Origin: Massilia pinisoli
GTDB lineage: Bacteria; Pseudomonadota; Gammaproteobacteria; Burkholderiales; Burkholderiaceae_D
Length of the DNA: 64,000 nucleotides
Assembly: GCF_024753285.1 (NCBI RefSeq)
Contig: NZ_JANUGW010000004.1
Span: 310,001 to 374,000 of the forward strand
Direction of reading: 5' to 3'
Below the pieces are notes generated by a model. That model was not told the origin of the DNA, did no database searches, and worked only from the letters and a program-made list of their open reading frames with translations. Below, in pieces: positions 1 to 8,491 of the stretch. The position numbers and the translations under genes are program-made. Position 1 is the first letter of the stretch, and each line of letters starts with the position of its first letter.

Positions 1-2
1 TG

Positions 3-164
3 GAGGGGCGCACCCACCGCCTGCGCGTGCTGGCGCCGCCGCTGGAGGTGCCCGGGTTTGCCATTCATCTCGCTTGGCATAACCGGAATCATCGGGATGT
101 GGCGCAGCGGTGGGTCAGGGAGAGGTTGGTGGCGTTTGCGCGGGCGGCGCATGAAATTGATTGA
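3..164 (+). CDS. LysR-family transcriptional regulator, C-terminal fragment
   Basis: This is the last 53 codons of a gene that begins before the window. The frame reads to a TGA at 162-164. The residues around FAIHLAWHNRNHRD, followed by AQRWVRERLVAFA, match the end of the LysR substrate-binding domain, where a WH-x-R-x-x-x-D stretch precedes the last helix. The target genes cannot be told because the DNA-binding half is outside the window. The call rests on a short pattern, so another periplasmic-binding-fold regulator is possible. Confidence 0.6.
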   Translation, partial: EGRTHRLRVLAPPLEVPGFAIHLAWHNRNHRDVAQRWVRERLVAFARAAHEID

Positions 165-198
165 TCCGGTATTTCATCAATCGGGACAACCATAATGC

Positions 199-234
199 AA
201 AAACGGATTCGCGCCGAACACGAATCCGTTTTTT
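199..234. terminator. Bidirectional Rho-independent terminator between lysR fragment and csp
   Basis: A perfect 9-bp stem (ACGGATTCG at 203-211, CGAATCCGT at 221-229) has an A-run on its left and a T-run on its right. It can therefore stop transcription from both the LysR gene (+) and the cold-shock gene (-). Confidence 0.75.
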
Positions 235-292
235 ATTGTCGGTGTCAACGCCCATGCTATCCGCGTGGTGCGTGCCGATAATTAGTCAGGCA

Positions 293-502
293 TCAAATCG
301 CGCGGATATCGCCCGCTTTTTCGCCTTTTGGCCCAGTCGAGCGCACGAACGAGACACGCTGGTTTTCGGCCAGGCTCTTGAAACCTTCCGATTGAATGTC
401 CTGGAAATGGGCGAACAGATCGCCGCCGCCTGCGTCAGGCGTAATGAAGCCGAAGCCCTTGGAATCGTTGAACCATTTTACGGTGCCGGTTTGCGTCGTC
501 AT
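293..502 (-). CDS. Cold-shock protein, CspA family
   Basis: A 69-residue single-domain OB-fold nucleic-acid-binding protein, of the usual length for the family. It carries RNP1 (KGFGFI, about residues 14-19) and RNP2 (DLFAHF, about 28-33). Family members melt RNA secondary structure or act as antiterminators in the cytoplasm. The start was set at [11 protein letters not shown] because this is the conserved N-terminus; the frame stays open upstream but that part has no family similarity. About 130 bp of noncoding DNA precedes the gene, consistent with the long leaders of csp genes, though no cold-box was identified. Confidence 0.93.
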   Translation of the reverse strand: MTTQTGTVKWFNDSKGFGFITPDAGGGDLFAHFQDIQSEGFKSLAENQRVSFVRSTGPKGEKAGDIRAI

Positions 503-812
503 GTTGAATCCTTTTAAATGAAATGCATGGGCAAAAACGCCCGGAACGCACGTTCGACCAAGAGGAGTAACGAAGGAAATCAAACAGGACCGCCGGCAGG
601 CAGGACGGGAGAGAAAGGCCAACAATAACGACGACTTGATGCAGTGCCGGACGAAAGATACTTTACTTTTCCCGGTTCACCTAATCATTTTCGTTTTATT
701 TTTCTTGGCGGATGTCGCCAAACAGTCGTTGCGTCGGCAGCGCCACTGTTATGATGATCCATTGCCCCTTCGGCCGCGTCGAGGAATCGGGTCGTTTTCG
801 GAGCTTTTGGAA
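503..812. other. Intergenic: csp leader and divergent promoters
   Basis: 310 bp between the csp gene (-) and the sensor kinase (+). It holds the csp leader and presumably both promoters. An open frame spans 636-812 but looks non-coding. No clear -35/-10 pair was identified. Confidence 0.5.
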
Positions 813-2015
813 ATGCAACAATATCGTCTCGCCAATTTCATTCGCGACAATATGGAGCCTATTCTTCAGGAATGGGAAGATTTTGCGCGCACGATCGAAC
901 CACCGGCCCTGACGATGGATGACGAGGCGTTGCGCGACCATGCGCGCCTGATGTTGCTTGCGTTTTCGGCGGACCTGGACAGCGCCCAGTCCGACCAGGA
1001 GCGCGTGACCAAGTCCAAGGGGCTGGGCCGGCGCGGGCACGGCGATTCGGCTGCCGAAACGCATGCCGAGGCACGCTTGCTGTCGGGCTATACGGTGGCG
1101 CAACTGGTGTCCGAGTACCGTGCCTTGCGCTCGAGCGTGCTCGCGCTCTGGGGCAAGACGGTCGAAGGCAACCGGGAAGGCGGCATGGGCGACGTGATGA
1201 AAGACATGATGCGTTTTAACGAAGCCGTCGACCAGGCCGTGGCCGAGTCGGTTGCGCGGTACGAGCAACTCGTCAAGCGGTCGCAGAACATGTTCCTGGC
1301 CATCCTGGGACATGACTTGCGCAATCCCCTCGGCACCCTGGTCAGCGGATCGAGCTTCGTCATGCAGGCTGCCGACATCCCGCCCAAGTACATCCTCGCG
1401 GCGACACGGATGTTCAGCAGCGCCAAACGCATGAGCAAGCTGGTCAACGACCTGATCGACTTCACGCGCAGCCACCTCGGGCCGGGCATGCCGATCCGGG
1501 CGCGGCAGGGCAGTCTGGTGGCGGTATGTGGACAGGTCGTCGACGAATTACGGACCTTCCACCCGGAGCGGCGCATCGAGTTCCAGGCGCCGCCGGAACT
1601 GGACGCCGTGTTCGACGATGGCCGCATTGCGCAGATGCTATCCAACCTCATCGGCAATGCCATCCAGTACGGCAGTGCGGATGCCCCCGTCAAGGTCAGC
1701 CTGAGCGGCAACGACGATGAGATTGTCGTCGTCATCAACAACCAGGGCCCGCCGGTCCCGCCCGACAAGATCTCGAGCATCTTCGAACCGCTGGTCCGCG
1801 TTGCCGCCAATATCCACGGCGATCAGGCCGAGCGCACCAGCCTTGGCATCGGCCTGTTCATCTCGCGCGAAATCGTGCTCGCCCACGGCGGACAGATCAG
1901 CGTTGCGTCGAATGCGGAAAACGGAACGACCTTCACGGCGACGATACCGCGTAATCCGAAAAAAACGCGGTCGACCGACGTCGTGGCCAATCTGCCGGGC
2001 AGGGTGGCGCCGTGA
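813..2015 (+). CDS. Orphan sensor histidine kinase with RsbRD-like N-terminal region
   Basis: A 400-residue kinase without membrane segments, so probably cytoplasmic. Residues about 10-150 form a helical sensory region resembling RsbRD/RsbT-type input domains. The HisKA H-box is FLAILGHDLRNPLG with phospho-accepting His167. The ATPase domain has an N-box (NLIGNAIQYG) and a glycine-rich lid (SLGIGLFISREIVLAHGG). The frame is open from 636, but ATG 813 is preferred because GGAG lies 9 nt upstream and the earlier stretch looks non-coding. No response regulator is adjacent, so its partner is unknown. Confidence 0.85.
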   Translation: MQQYRLANFIRDNMEPILQEWEDFARTIEPPALTMDDEALRDHARLMLLAFSADLDSAQSDQERVTKSKGLGRRGHGDSAAETHAEARLLSGYTVAQLVSEYRALRSSVLALWGKTVEGNREGGMGDVMKDMMRFNEAVDQAVAESVARYEQLVKRSQNMFLAILGHDLRNPLGTLVSGSSFVMQAADIPPKYILAATRMFSSAKRMSKLVNDLIDFTRSHLGPGMPIRARQGSLVAVCGQVVDELRTFHPERRIEFQAPPELDAVFDDGRIAQMLSNLIGNAIQYGSADAPVKVSLSGNDDEIVVVINNQGPPVPPDKISSIFEPLVRVAANIHGDQAERTSLGIGLFISREIVLAHGGQISVASNAENGTTFTATIPRNPKKTRSTDVVANLPGRVAP

Positions 2016-2298
2016 CCCGGCATGTTTTCAAGCCGACCGTTTTCGATCGTCGTCATGGTGCCGGACGGCCAATCATTTCCGGAAGAATTAGGAATCGGCC
2101 GGCAGCATTTCAATAATTACTGTATCTTGTGTTCGCGTGGCCTGGATGATTGTTCTCCCTGCCATGTCTCTTCCGGGCGGTCCTGTCCTCTTCTGTTCAT
2201 CTTTTCCCGCAATGCGCGTTACCCGTCCACATGGAAGGGCGAACGATAGTCCGGGCCGTTCATCCCAACACAACCATAAGGCTGGAAACAGAACCGCA

Positions 2299-2613
2299 AT
2301 GAATGATGGAAAATTCTACGATATGGATGATGCGGTGGCGGCCATGGAAGTGCTCCACGCCGCGCTGACGTACGATCTGGAAGAACTGGAAACGAAAATC
2401 CGCACATTGGGCCATTCGCCGGCCGTCGTGCCCATGCGCGACAATCAGGAACACGCAGGATATTACGAAACTCGTGCGGCTTTGCACAGCGGGTTGTGCA
2501 GTATCGCCGAAGTGCTGGCCTGGATTCAGTGGAAAACGGAGGAGGATCCGGAAGGCGACGTTGCTGTTGCAGTTCAACCATTGCCGTCGCTGCGTGGATG
2601 CTCGATCCATTGA
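2299..2613 (+). CDS. Hypothetical protein, 104 aa
   Basis: I do not recognise a family. The protein is acidic in its first half (MNDGKFYDMDDAVAAMEVLHAAL, then YDLEELETKI) and probably helical, with a conserved-looking centre (HAGYYETRAALHSGLCSIAEVLAW). There is no signal peptide or membrane segment. ATG 2299 was taken because the upstream part of the open frame is Pro/Arg/Ser-rich and looks like leader DNA; the ribosome site is weak. It sits 280 bp after the sensor kinase and 44 bp before a small lysine-rich ORF on the same strand, so the two small genes may share a transcript. Confidence 0.55.
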   Translation: MNDGKFYDMDDAVAAMEVLHAALTYDLEELETKIRTLGHSPAVVPMRDNQEHAGYYETRAALHSGLCSIAEVLAWIQWKTEEDPEGDVAVAVQPLPSLRGCSIH

Positions 2614-2657
2614 CCACAAGCGTCGTCGTTCTCATCCATCGCTAAGGGAGAAATAAA

Positions 2658-2771
2658 ATGAGTAAAAGTCAGGACGCAAAGAAATCCGGAAAGAAAGAAC
2701 CGGCCAAGACGGCAAAGGAAAAAAAGGCGGACAAGAAAATAAAAAAGGAAGAGAAAAAGCGCCTGCAGTGA
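2658..2771 (+). CDS. Small lysine-rich basic protein, 37 aa
   Basis: ATG 2658 has a good ribosome site (AAGGGAG, about 8 nt upstream) and reads to TGA 2769-2771. About half of the 37 residues are lysine, mixed with Ala and Glu (for example KKADKKIKKEEKKRLQ in spirit; the peptide begins MSKSQDAKKSG). Such a composition suggests nucleic-acid or polyanion binding, like short histone-H1-like or ribosome-associated peptides, but no family can be named. The strong ribosome site and the lower GC of its lysine codons support a real gene. Confidence 0.5.
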   Translation: MSKSQDAKKSGKKEPAKTAKEKKADKKIKKEEKKRLQ

Positions 2772-2846
2772 TCCCGCTGCAAAAACCGCGCCCCTGGGCC
2801 GTCGGCGCCATGCCGCGGCCCGGACGGTCGCGCCCGGCGGGGGCCG

Positions 2847-4034
2847 TCAGCCATAGGCATGCAGTTCACGTGCGACATTGCGGAGCACCTGTATGCCGGA
2901 CCGTTCGGCCCGGTCGCACCAGTCGACCAGGTAGGCGAGCAGTTCCTGCGGTGGCGCCAATTTCCATTCCCACAGTTGGCTCAGCTCTTCGCGCATGCGT
3001 TGCACGTGGCCCAGCCACTCGTGCTGGCTGAACAAGGTGGCCAGCGCATGCTTTTCGGCGCTGGACAGATAGGCCGGCTCGCGACGCAGCAGGCGCTCGG
3101 CCTGGCGGCGCGAGCGCGGACCGAGGCGGCTGCCGGATCCGCACCGGAGTTCTTCCCGCAAGGCGCGCACCGTCATGACGCCAAAGCTGCGCATGAGATG
3201 GTGGCGGTAGTCGCCGACGCCGGCAACGGTCCGTTCGGTCAGCGGCAGATGGCGTTTTACCGAGGGAGGAATGGGCACGACCGCGCGGACGCGCGCCAGG
3301 CCGAGCGCCTGGAGCAGACGGATATAGCACCAGCCGATATCGAGTTCGAACCAGCGCGCGGACAACTTGGCCGACGTCGGGAACGTATGGTGGTTATTGT
3401 GCAGTTCCTCACCGCCGATGAGAAGGCCGACAGGCACGATATTGGTGGCGGCATGCGGGCCATCGAAGTTGCGGTAGCCGCGGTAATGGCCGAGGCCGTT
3501 GATGATGCCTGCGGCGCACACGGGAATCCACAGCATCTGCACGCCCCAGACGCTCGCACCGATCGCGCCGAACATCAGCACGTCCGCCACGAGCAGGAGG
3601 CCGGTCCCTTGCCACGTATAACGCGAGTAGACATGGCGCTCCAGCCAGTCGTCCGGGGTGCCTGCGCCGTAACGCTGCAGCGTCCCCGGGACGCGCGTTT
3701 CGCGCCGATACAATTCCGCGCCCTGGAACAGGACCTGCCTGATGCCGAACAATCCCGGGCTGTGCGGGTCGCCTTCCTTGTCGCAGTGCGCGTGATGCTT
3801 GCGGTGGACCGCCACCCATTCGCGCGTGACCATGCCGGTGGACAGCCATAACCAGAAGCGAAAAGCGTGGGCCACCGCGGGGTGCAATTCGAGCGCGCGG
3901 TGTGCCTGGCACCGGTGCAGGTAGACGGTCACGGCGACAATCGTCAGGTGCGTGGCCAGCAAGGTGTAGCCGATGATCCGCCAGGCATTCCACTGGAGCA
4001 TGCCACCGTCGAGCAACTGCAAAACGTGGTTCAT
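2847..4034 (-). CDS. Acyl-CoA/acyl-lipid fatty acid desaturase (delta-9 type)
   Basis: A 395-residue membrane di-iron desaturase that would insert a cis double bond in acyl chains, adjusting membrane fluidity. All three histidine boxes are present: HRCQAHRA (about residues 42-49), HRKHH (about 79-83) and HNNHH (about 215-219). Hydrophobic segments lie before the first box and between the second and third. The start MNHVLQLL was chosen because GGGAG stands 5 nt upstream. The last ~130 residues extend beyond the core and look soluble and helical. It stands alone on the minus strand. Confidence 0.9.
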   Translation of the reverse strand: MNHVLQLLDGGMLQWNAWRIIGYTLLATHLTIVAVTVYLHRCQAHRALELHPAVAHAFRFWLWLSTGMVTREWVAVHRKHHAHCDKEGDPHSPGLFGIRQVLFQGAELYRRETRVPGTLQRYGAGTPDDWLERHVYSRYTWQGTGLLLVADVLMFGAIGASVWGVQMLWIPVCAAGIINGLGHYRGYRNFDGPHAATNIVPVGLLIGGEELHNNHHTFPTSAKLSARWFELDIGWCYIRLLQALGLARVRAVVPIPPSVKRHLPLTERTVAGVGDYRHHLMRSFGVMTVRALREELRCGSGSRLGPRSRRQAERLLRREPAYLSSAEKHALATLFSQHEWLGHVQRMREELSQLWEWKLAPPQELLAYLVDWCDRAERSGIQVLRNVARELHAYG

Positions 4035-4408
4035 GAGTACTCCCGGGAAAATGTGGAAACGGGTCTGCCCGTCGCCACCAGTGTAGTGGGATCGGGACGG
4101 CGCGTCGCTGTCTTGATGTGCGGCACGCACCCGGACCGCGCCGGCGCCGCGGTGCGGAGGGCATCACGCTGCAGCGGCAGCCTTAATTGCCGGTATCCAA
4201 TACACAAAAATACTTTCGCAAATTACCGGCACGTGCATCGAAAAGAGCGCATAGTGTGTGACTTGCACGCGATCTTCAGCGATCGCCACTCTTCCAGACA
4301 GCATGCGCTGTTCTGCCCAGGCCGCCAAGCGTAACGACGCACTCCATCCGGCGCGGCCGCACCCCGAACGTTTTTCACTTTATTTTTTCACTTTATTAAA
4401 GGTACCCC
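4035..4408. other. Intergenic: divergent desaturase/phasin promoters
   Basis: A 374-bp divergent promoter region. Apart from the 13-bp tandem duplication nothing coding is seen. AT-rich stretches near 4195-4260 and 4370-4400 probably contain promoters. Confidence 0.5.
4371..4396 (+). repeat. 13-bp tandem duplication before the phasin gene
   Basis: TTTTTCACTTTAT occurs twice head to tail, ending just before the ribosome site of the phasin gene. The 4035-4408 intergenic region otherwise shows no gene; it is relatively AT-rich and probably holds the phasin promoter. Confidence 0.7.
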
Positions 4409-5038
4409 ATGTATCCATTTCCGCAATCCGTCAATCCTTCGCTGCGCTCGCATATCGATGCCCAGATCGCCTTCTTCAATGAATTCTCCCAGGCCGTGTC
4501 GCGCTCCTTCCAGCAGGTCGGCCGGCTGAACATGCAGCTGAGCCAGGCCCTGTTCGAGGAAGCCGCCAACGTCGGCCAGCGCTTGCTGACGGCCGAGCGC
4601 CCGACCGACGCGGTGTCGGTTGCGGCGGCGCAAGCCCATCCCGCCAGCGAAAAACTGCGCGCCTATCAGCAGCACCTCTCGCAACTGGTCGCTTCCACCC
4701 AGGTGGACCTGACGCGCGTCGCCGAACAACATGTGCAGGAAACGTCCCGTACCGCCCGTGCGCTGGCGGACGACGTGACCCGTGCCGCCACCGAGGAAAC
4801 GGACAAGAGCCTGCGCCAGCAGGAGGACGCCATCAAGAATTTCCGCGATCCGTTCAAGCAGGAAGGTGGGCGCGGCGACAAGGCTGGCGCACAGTTCCAG
4901 GGCAATCTGCAAAGCGGCGGTGACGAGGCGGGGGCCGGCGTGGAAGCCGATGGGCCGGCCGGCAAAGTCAGCGTCCAGGGCAGTATGCAGGGCAACCCGG
5001 CCCGTCACGCCGTGAACAAGAACGCCCAGTCGCGCTGA
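4409..5038 (+). CDS. Phasin family protein (PHA granule-associated)
   Basis: A 209-residue, mostly helical amphipathic protein of phasin type. The core (IAFFNEFSQAVSRSFQQVGRLN, then QLSQALFEEAANVGQRLL) fits the phasin_2 pattern. Phasins coat polyhydroxyalkanoate granules and control their size. The last ~60 residues are Gly/Glu/Asp-rich and likely disordered. The ribosome site is AAAGG, about 6 nt before the ATG, and a terminator follows. The next gene is a PHB-depolymerase-type esterase, which fits a PHA context. Confidence 0.82.
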   Translation: MYPFPQSVNPSLRSHIDAQIAFFNEFSQAVSRSFQQVGRLNMQLSQALFEEAANVGQRLLTAERPTDAVSVAAAQAHPASEKLRAYQQHLSQLVASTQVDLTRVAEQHVQETSRTARALADDVTRAATEETDKSLRQQEDAIKNFRDPFKQEGGRGDKAGAQFQGNLQSGGDEAGAGVEADGPAGKVSVQGSMQGNPARHAVNKNAQSR

Positions 5039-5073
5039 TCTTCCTTCATGCCCCGGCCCTGCGGGGCCCTCTT

Positions 5074-5114
5074 GCGGCGGCGATGACCAAGCGGTCTCGC
5101 CGCCGCATTTTTTC
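5074..5114 (+). terminator. Rho-independent terminator after the phasin gene
   Basis: A 10-bp GC stem (GCGGCGGCGA at 5074-5083, TCGCCGCCGC at 5097-5106) is followed by ATTTTTTC. It separates the phasin gene from the downstream esterase. Confidence 0.75.
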
Positions 5115-5158
5115 TACAGGAGACGCGTATCAGTATCCGCTCAGCGAGGAGTCAACCG

Positions 5159-6115
5159 ATGTTCAGTACCGTATTCGACGCCTGGTCGTCACTAGCCATG
5201 CTGCCCTGGAACGGCATGGCCGCCGATCCCCCGCCTGCGGGGACGTTCGCGTCCGGGCGGCATGAGGACGAGGAACGTGTCCTGCAGTACCGGCTGTTCG
5301 TTCCCAGCGGCGCAGGGACCGGGCCCATGCCGCTGGTCGTGATGCTCCACGGCTGTGGACAGGATGCCGCCGATTTCGCCCGCGGCACGGGCATGAACGC
5401 GCTGGCCGAGGCGTACCGGTGTCTGGTCCTGTATCCCGAGCAGTCCTGCGGCGCACACTGGAACCGGTGCTGGAACTGGTACGACCAGGCCCACCACCGG
5501 CGCGGCGCGGGCGAGCCGGCGCTGATCGCGGGACTCACCCGCCGCATCATGGCCGAACATGCGGTCGACGCGGGGCGCGTCGCGGTCGCCGGACTGTCGT
5601 CGGGCGGTGCGATGGCGGTCATCCTGGGACGCACCTATCCCGACCTGTTCAGCGCGGTCGGCTGCCACTCCGGCCTGGCCCACGGCAGCGCGACCAGCAG
5701 CGCCGGCGCGATGCAGGCCATGCGGGACGGCCCCGACCCCGCCACACTGGCGCAGGCCGGCCCCCACGCCGGCCTGCCGGTCATCGTCTTCCACGGCGAT
5801 GCCGACGCCACGGTCAACCGCAGGAACGGCAGCGGCGTGGTGCGCCAGTCCGTCGGCAGCCATGCCGCGCACAGGCGGGATCAGCGTACCGACATCGTGA
5901 TCGTGGAAGAAACGGGCTGCACCGGCGGACGGAAGTTCACGCGCCGGATTCACCAGGAAAAAACCGGCGGCGTGCTGGCCGAACAATGGACCGTGCACGG
6001 CACCGGCCACGCGTGGTCGGGCGGCAATCTGGATGGCAGCTACACCGACATGCGCGGCCCCAATGCCAGCGAGGAAATGCTGCGCTTCTTCATGAGCCAT
6101 CCGGCCGCGGCCTAG
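5159..6115 (+). CDS. PHB depolymerase / polyester-type esterase (alpha/beta hydrolase)
   Basis: A 318-residue esterase of the type-1 catalytic-domain PHB depolymerase/feruloyl-esterase group. The oxyanion region is VVMLHGCGQDAADFA (about residues 60-74). The lipase box GLSSG places the nucleophile at Ser147. An acid lies in FHGDADATVN (Asp214 or Asp216), and the base is His284 in GTGHAWSGG. The N-terminus is not a clear signal peptide, so secretion is uncertain. AGGAG stands 8 nt before the ATG. Likely substrates are short-chain polyesters or aryl esters. Confidence 0.85.
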   Translation: MFSTVFDAWSSLAMLPWNGMAADPPPAGTFASGRHEDEERVLQYRLFVPSGAGTGPMPLVVMLHGCGQDAADFARGTGMNALAEAYRCLVLYPEQSCGAHWNRCWNWYDQAHHRRGAGEPALIAGLTRRIMAEHAVDAGRVAVAGLSSGGAMAVILGRTYPDLFSAVGCHSGLAHGSATSSAGAMQAMRDGPDPATLAQAGPHAGLPVIVFHGDADATVNRRNGSGVVRQSVGSHAAHRRDQRTDIVIVEETGCTGGRKFTRRIHQEKTGGVLAEQWTVHGTGHAWSGGNLDGSYTDMRGPNASEEMLRFFMSHPAAA

Positions 6116-6226
6116 CATCGGCCTGATCCGGCGCGTGGCTGGCGGACTGTGTCTGCCCGATCGTTTCGTTGTTCACATTCTGGCATTCAACAAGATCAAC
6201 CTTGCCAAAACCTGATGAGAATAGTA

Positions 6227-6242
6227 CTGTATGTTTATACAG
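6227..6242. promoter_or_regulatory. LexA box upstream of imuA
   Basis: The 16-mer CTGTATGTTTATACAG is a perfect CTGT-N8-ACAG SOS box. It ends 18 bp before the chosen imuA start. An upstream in-frame ATG lies inside this box and is therefore unlikely to be the real start. Confidence 0.88.
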
Positions 6243-6260
6243 TATTTCTTCGCATCAAAC

Positions 6261-6971
6261 ATGAATTGCTCAGGTTCAATATCTGCAGCGCCGGAGTCCT
6301 TGCACCCGTCGCTCTGGTTCGCTTCGCAGCTGGCACGCGCTGATACGCGCTGCGTCGACACGGGCCATCTCGCGTTGTCGACCCATTTGCCGGGCGGCGG
6401 CTGGCCGACGGGGGTCCTCGTCGACCTGCTGCTGCAACAATCCGGCATCGGCGAGATGCGCCTGCTGCGTCCGGCACTGGCGGCCGTCGCGGCGCGGCGC
6501 GTCGTGTTGCTGCAGCCGCCACATCCGCCCCAGGTGTTGGCGCTGGCCACGCTCGGGGTGCCGCCGTCGCAACTGATCTGGCTGCGTACGGGCAGCACGT
6601 CCGACGCGCTGTGGGCGGCCGAGCAGGTGCTGCGCAGCGGCAGTTGCGGCGCGCTGCTGTTCTGGCAAAACCACGTGCGCGGCGAACACCTGCGCCGGCT
6701 GCACCTGGCGGCGCAGGCGGGGGAGACGCTGTTCTTCATGATGCGGCCCCTGGCGGCCAGGCAGGACGCGTCGCCCGCACCGCTGCGCCTGGCCTTGCGG
6801 CCGCAGCCCGGTGGCATCGAGATCGCGTTCGTGAAACGCCGGGGGCCGCAGCGCGACAAGACCCTGTTCCTTCCATTGACTTCCTACCTGCCCAATCGCC
6901 ATGCGCCTGTGGATCGGACTGCACCTGCCCCTGTTGCCGCTCGAAGTGTTCGCACCGAGCTGGTCCACTGA
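6261..6971 (+). CDS. imuA: ImuA, SOS mutasome RecA/SulA-like subunit
   Basis: A 236-residue RecA-fold protein that works with ImuB and DnaE2 in damage-induced mutagenic lesion bypass. It has the family's opening (HPSLWFASQLA) followed by HLPGGGWPTGVLVDLLL, which matches the ImuA motif that replaces a Walker A loop. ATG 6261 was chosen because the alternative at 6231 is inside the LexA box. The 3' end overlaps imuB by 71 bp, so translation is probably coupled. LexA control is implied by the box just upstream. Confidence 0.88.
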   Translation: MNCSGSISAAPESLHPSLWFASQLARADTRCVDTGHLALSTHLPGGGWPTGVLVDLLLQQSGIGEMRLLRPALAAVAARRVVLLQPPHPPQVLALATLGVPPSQLIWLRTGSTSDALWAAEQVLRSGSCGALLFWQNHVRGEHLRRLHLAAQAGETLFFMMRPLAARQDASPAPLRLALRPQPGGIEIAFVKRRGPQRDKTLFLPLTSYLPNRHAPVDRTAPAPVAARSVRTELVH

Positions 6972-8376
6972 CAGCGGCAGCGTCGTGCTCGAACGGGAGC
7001 GCGTGCTGCTGGCCTCGCCGTCCGCGCTGGATGCAGGCGTGCATGCGGGCATGCGCCGCGGCGGCGTCGTGATGCTGCTGCCCGACGCCCGCGTCCACGT
7101 GCGCGCGCCGGCGCTGGAAGCGGACGCGCTGCGGGCAGTGGCGCTGACCCTGCTGCAGTACACGCCGCAGGTCACCGACGGCCAGGAGGCGACGCTGCTG
7201 CTGGACGTGGGCGCCAGCCTGCGCCTGTTCGGCGGCGTGCGCGCGCTGTGCCGTCGCGTGCATGCGAGCGTGCGTGCGCTGGGCTTCACGGCATCGCTCG
7301 CATGCGCGCCCACCGCGCGCGGGGCATGGCTGATGGCGCGCGCGAATGCGGGGCGCGTCGTGCAGGTGGAATCGCTGCTGCGCCGCCTCGACCGGCTGGC
7401 CGTGGCGCTGATGCCGGCGTCGCGTCCGTTCGCCGACTGGTTCGACGGCATCGCCTGCCGCACGCTGGGCGACCTGCGCCGCTTGCCGCGTCCCGGCCTG
7501 CAGCGACGTTGCGGACGGGCGCTGCTCGACGAGCTCGACGCCGCCTATGGCCTGACGGTCGAGTTGTTCAAGTGGATCTCCCCGCCCGAGACGTTCCGTG
7601 CGCGCCTGGAACTGTACGACCGCATCGACGATGCCGAGCTGTTGCTGGCAGGCGCTCAATGCCTGCTGGCGCAGTTGACGGGCTGGCTGTGCGCACGCCA
7701 ACTGGCGGTGGAGCGCATCGTGCTGCAGCTGGAGCACGAACGGGGCAGGGTGGCGCGCGCACCGACGTGCGTCGACGTCGTGCTGGCCGAGCCCACGTGG
7801 CGCGACGAGCACCTGGTCCGCCTGCTCAGGGAACGTCTGGGCCGGCTGGCGCTGGAGGCGCCCGTGATCGGCCTCGCGCTGGAAGCCATGCAGGTGCGGC
7901 CGATGGCGCCGCCGAACGCGTCGCTGTTTCCCGAACCGGGCGGCAGCGACGACGACCGCATGCGCATGCTGGAATTGCTGGCGGCGCGCCTGGGTGCGGA
8001 AAACGTCCTGCAGCCGCTGCCGCTGGCGGATTACCGCTCCGAGCAGGCGAATGTCTGGGTGCCGGTCCAGCAGAAAGTCAGCGACAAGGCGCGCAACGCC
8101 CAGTTGCCGTCCGACCTGACGAGCCTGCCGCGTCCGACGTGGCTGCTGCCCAGTCCCATCGCGTTATTGATGAAGGGGCACTATCCGTTCTACGGCACGC
8201 CGTTGCGGCTGGCGTCGAGCGCCGAGCGCATCGAAGCCGGCTGGTGGGATGGTCCGGAAGCGCGCGACTATTTCATCGCCGAAGGGCAGGATCATGCGCT
8301 GTACTGGGTGTATCGGGAGCGGATCGGTACCGGCGAGGACGGGCCGAGGTGGTTCTTGCATGGACTGTTCGGGTGA
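6901..8376 (+). CDS. imuB: ImuB, catalytically inactive Y-family polymerase homologue
   Basis: A 491-residue DNA polymerase Y-family protein. The start MRLWIGLHLPLLPLEVF is typical of ImuB and lacks the catalytic Asp of active Y-family enzymes, in line with its known role as an adaptor linking ImuA, DnaE2 and the sliding clamp. Palm and fingers cover about residues 1-240 and the little finger about 250-350. SLFPEP, near residue 341, resembles a beta-clamp-binding motif. It overlaps imuA. dnaE2, normally the next gene, is 14.4 kb away. Confidence 0.92.
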   Translation: MRLWIGLHLPLLPLEVFAPSWSTDSGSVVLERERVLLASPSALDAGVHAGMRRGGVVMLLPDARVHVRAPALEADALRAVALTLLQYTPQVTDGQEATLLLDVGASLRLFGGVRALCRRVHASVRALGFTASLACAPTARGAWLMARANAGRVVQVESLLRRLDRLAVALMPASRPFADWFDGIACRTLGDLRRLPRPGLQRRCGRALLDELDAAYGLTVELFKWISPPETFRARLELYDRIDDAELLLAGAQCLLAQLTGWLCARQLAVERIVLQLEHERGRVARAPTCVDVVLAEPTWRDEHLVRLLRERLGRLALEAPVIGLALEAMQVRPMAPPNASLFPEPGGSDDDRMRMLELLAARLGAENVLQPLPLADYRSEQANVWVPVQQKVSDKARNAQLPSDLTSLPRPTWLLPSPIALLMKGHYPFYGTPLRLASSAERIEAGWWDGPEARDYFIAEGQDHALYWVYRERIGTGEDGPRWFLHGLFG

Positions 8377-8491
8377 ATGGACTCCTATGCAACGGATGAC
8401 GCATTCCCCGCATTTCAAGCAAACATTCCCCGCTTGTCCCACAATGCGCATGACAGCACCACCGCTTTCAAGAACGCATACAGAACCCACC

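Noticed and set aside
6231..6260. An earlier in-frame ATG for imuA
   Set aside because: It lies inside the LexA box, so transcription from the repressed promoter would likely begin after it; ATG 6261 is used.
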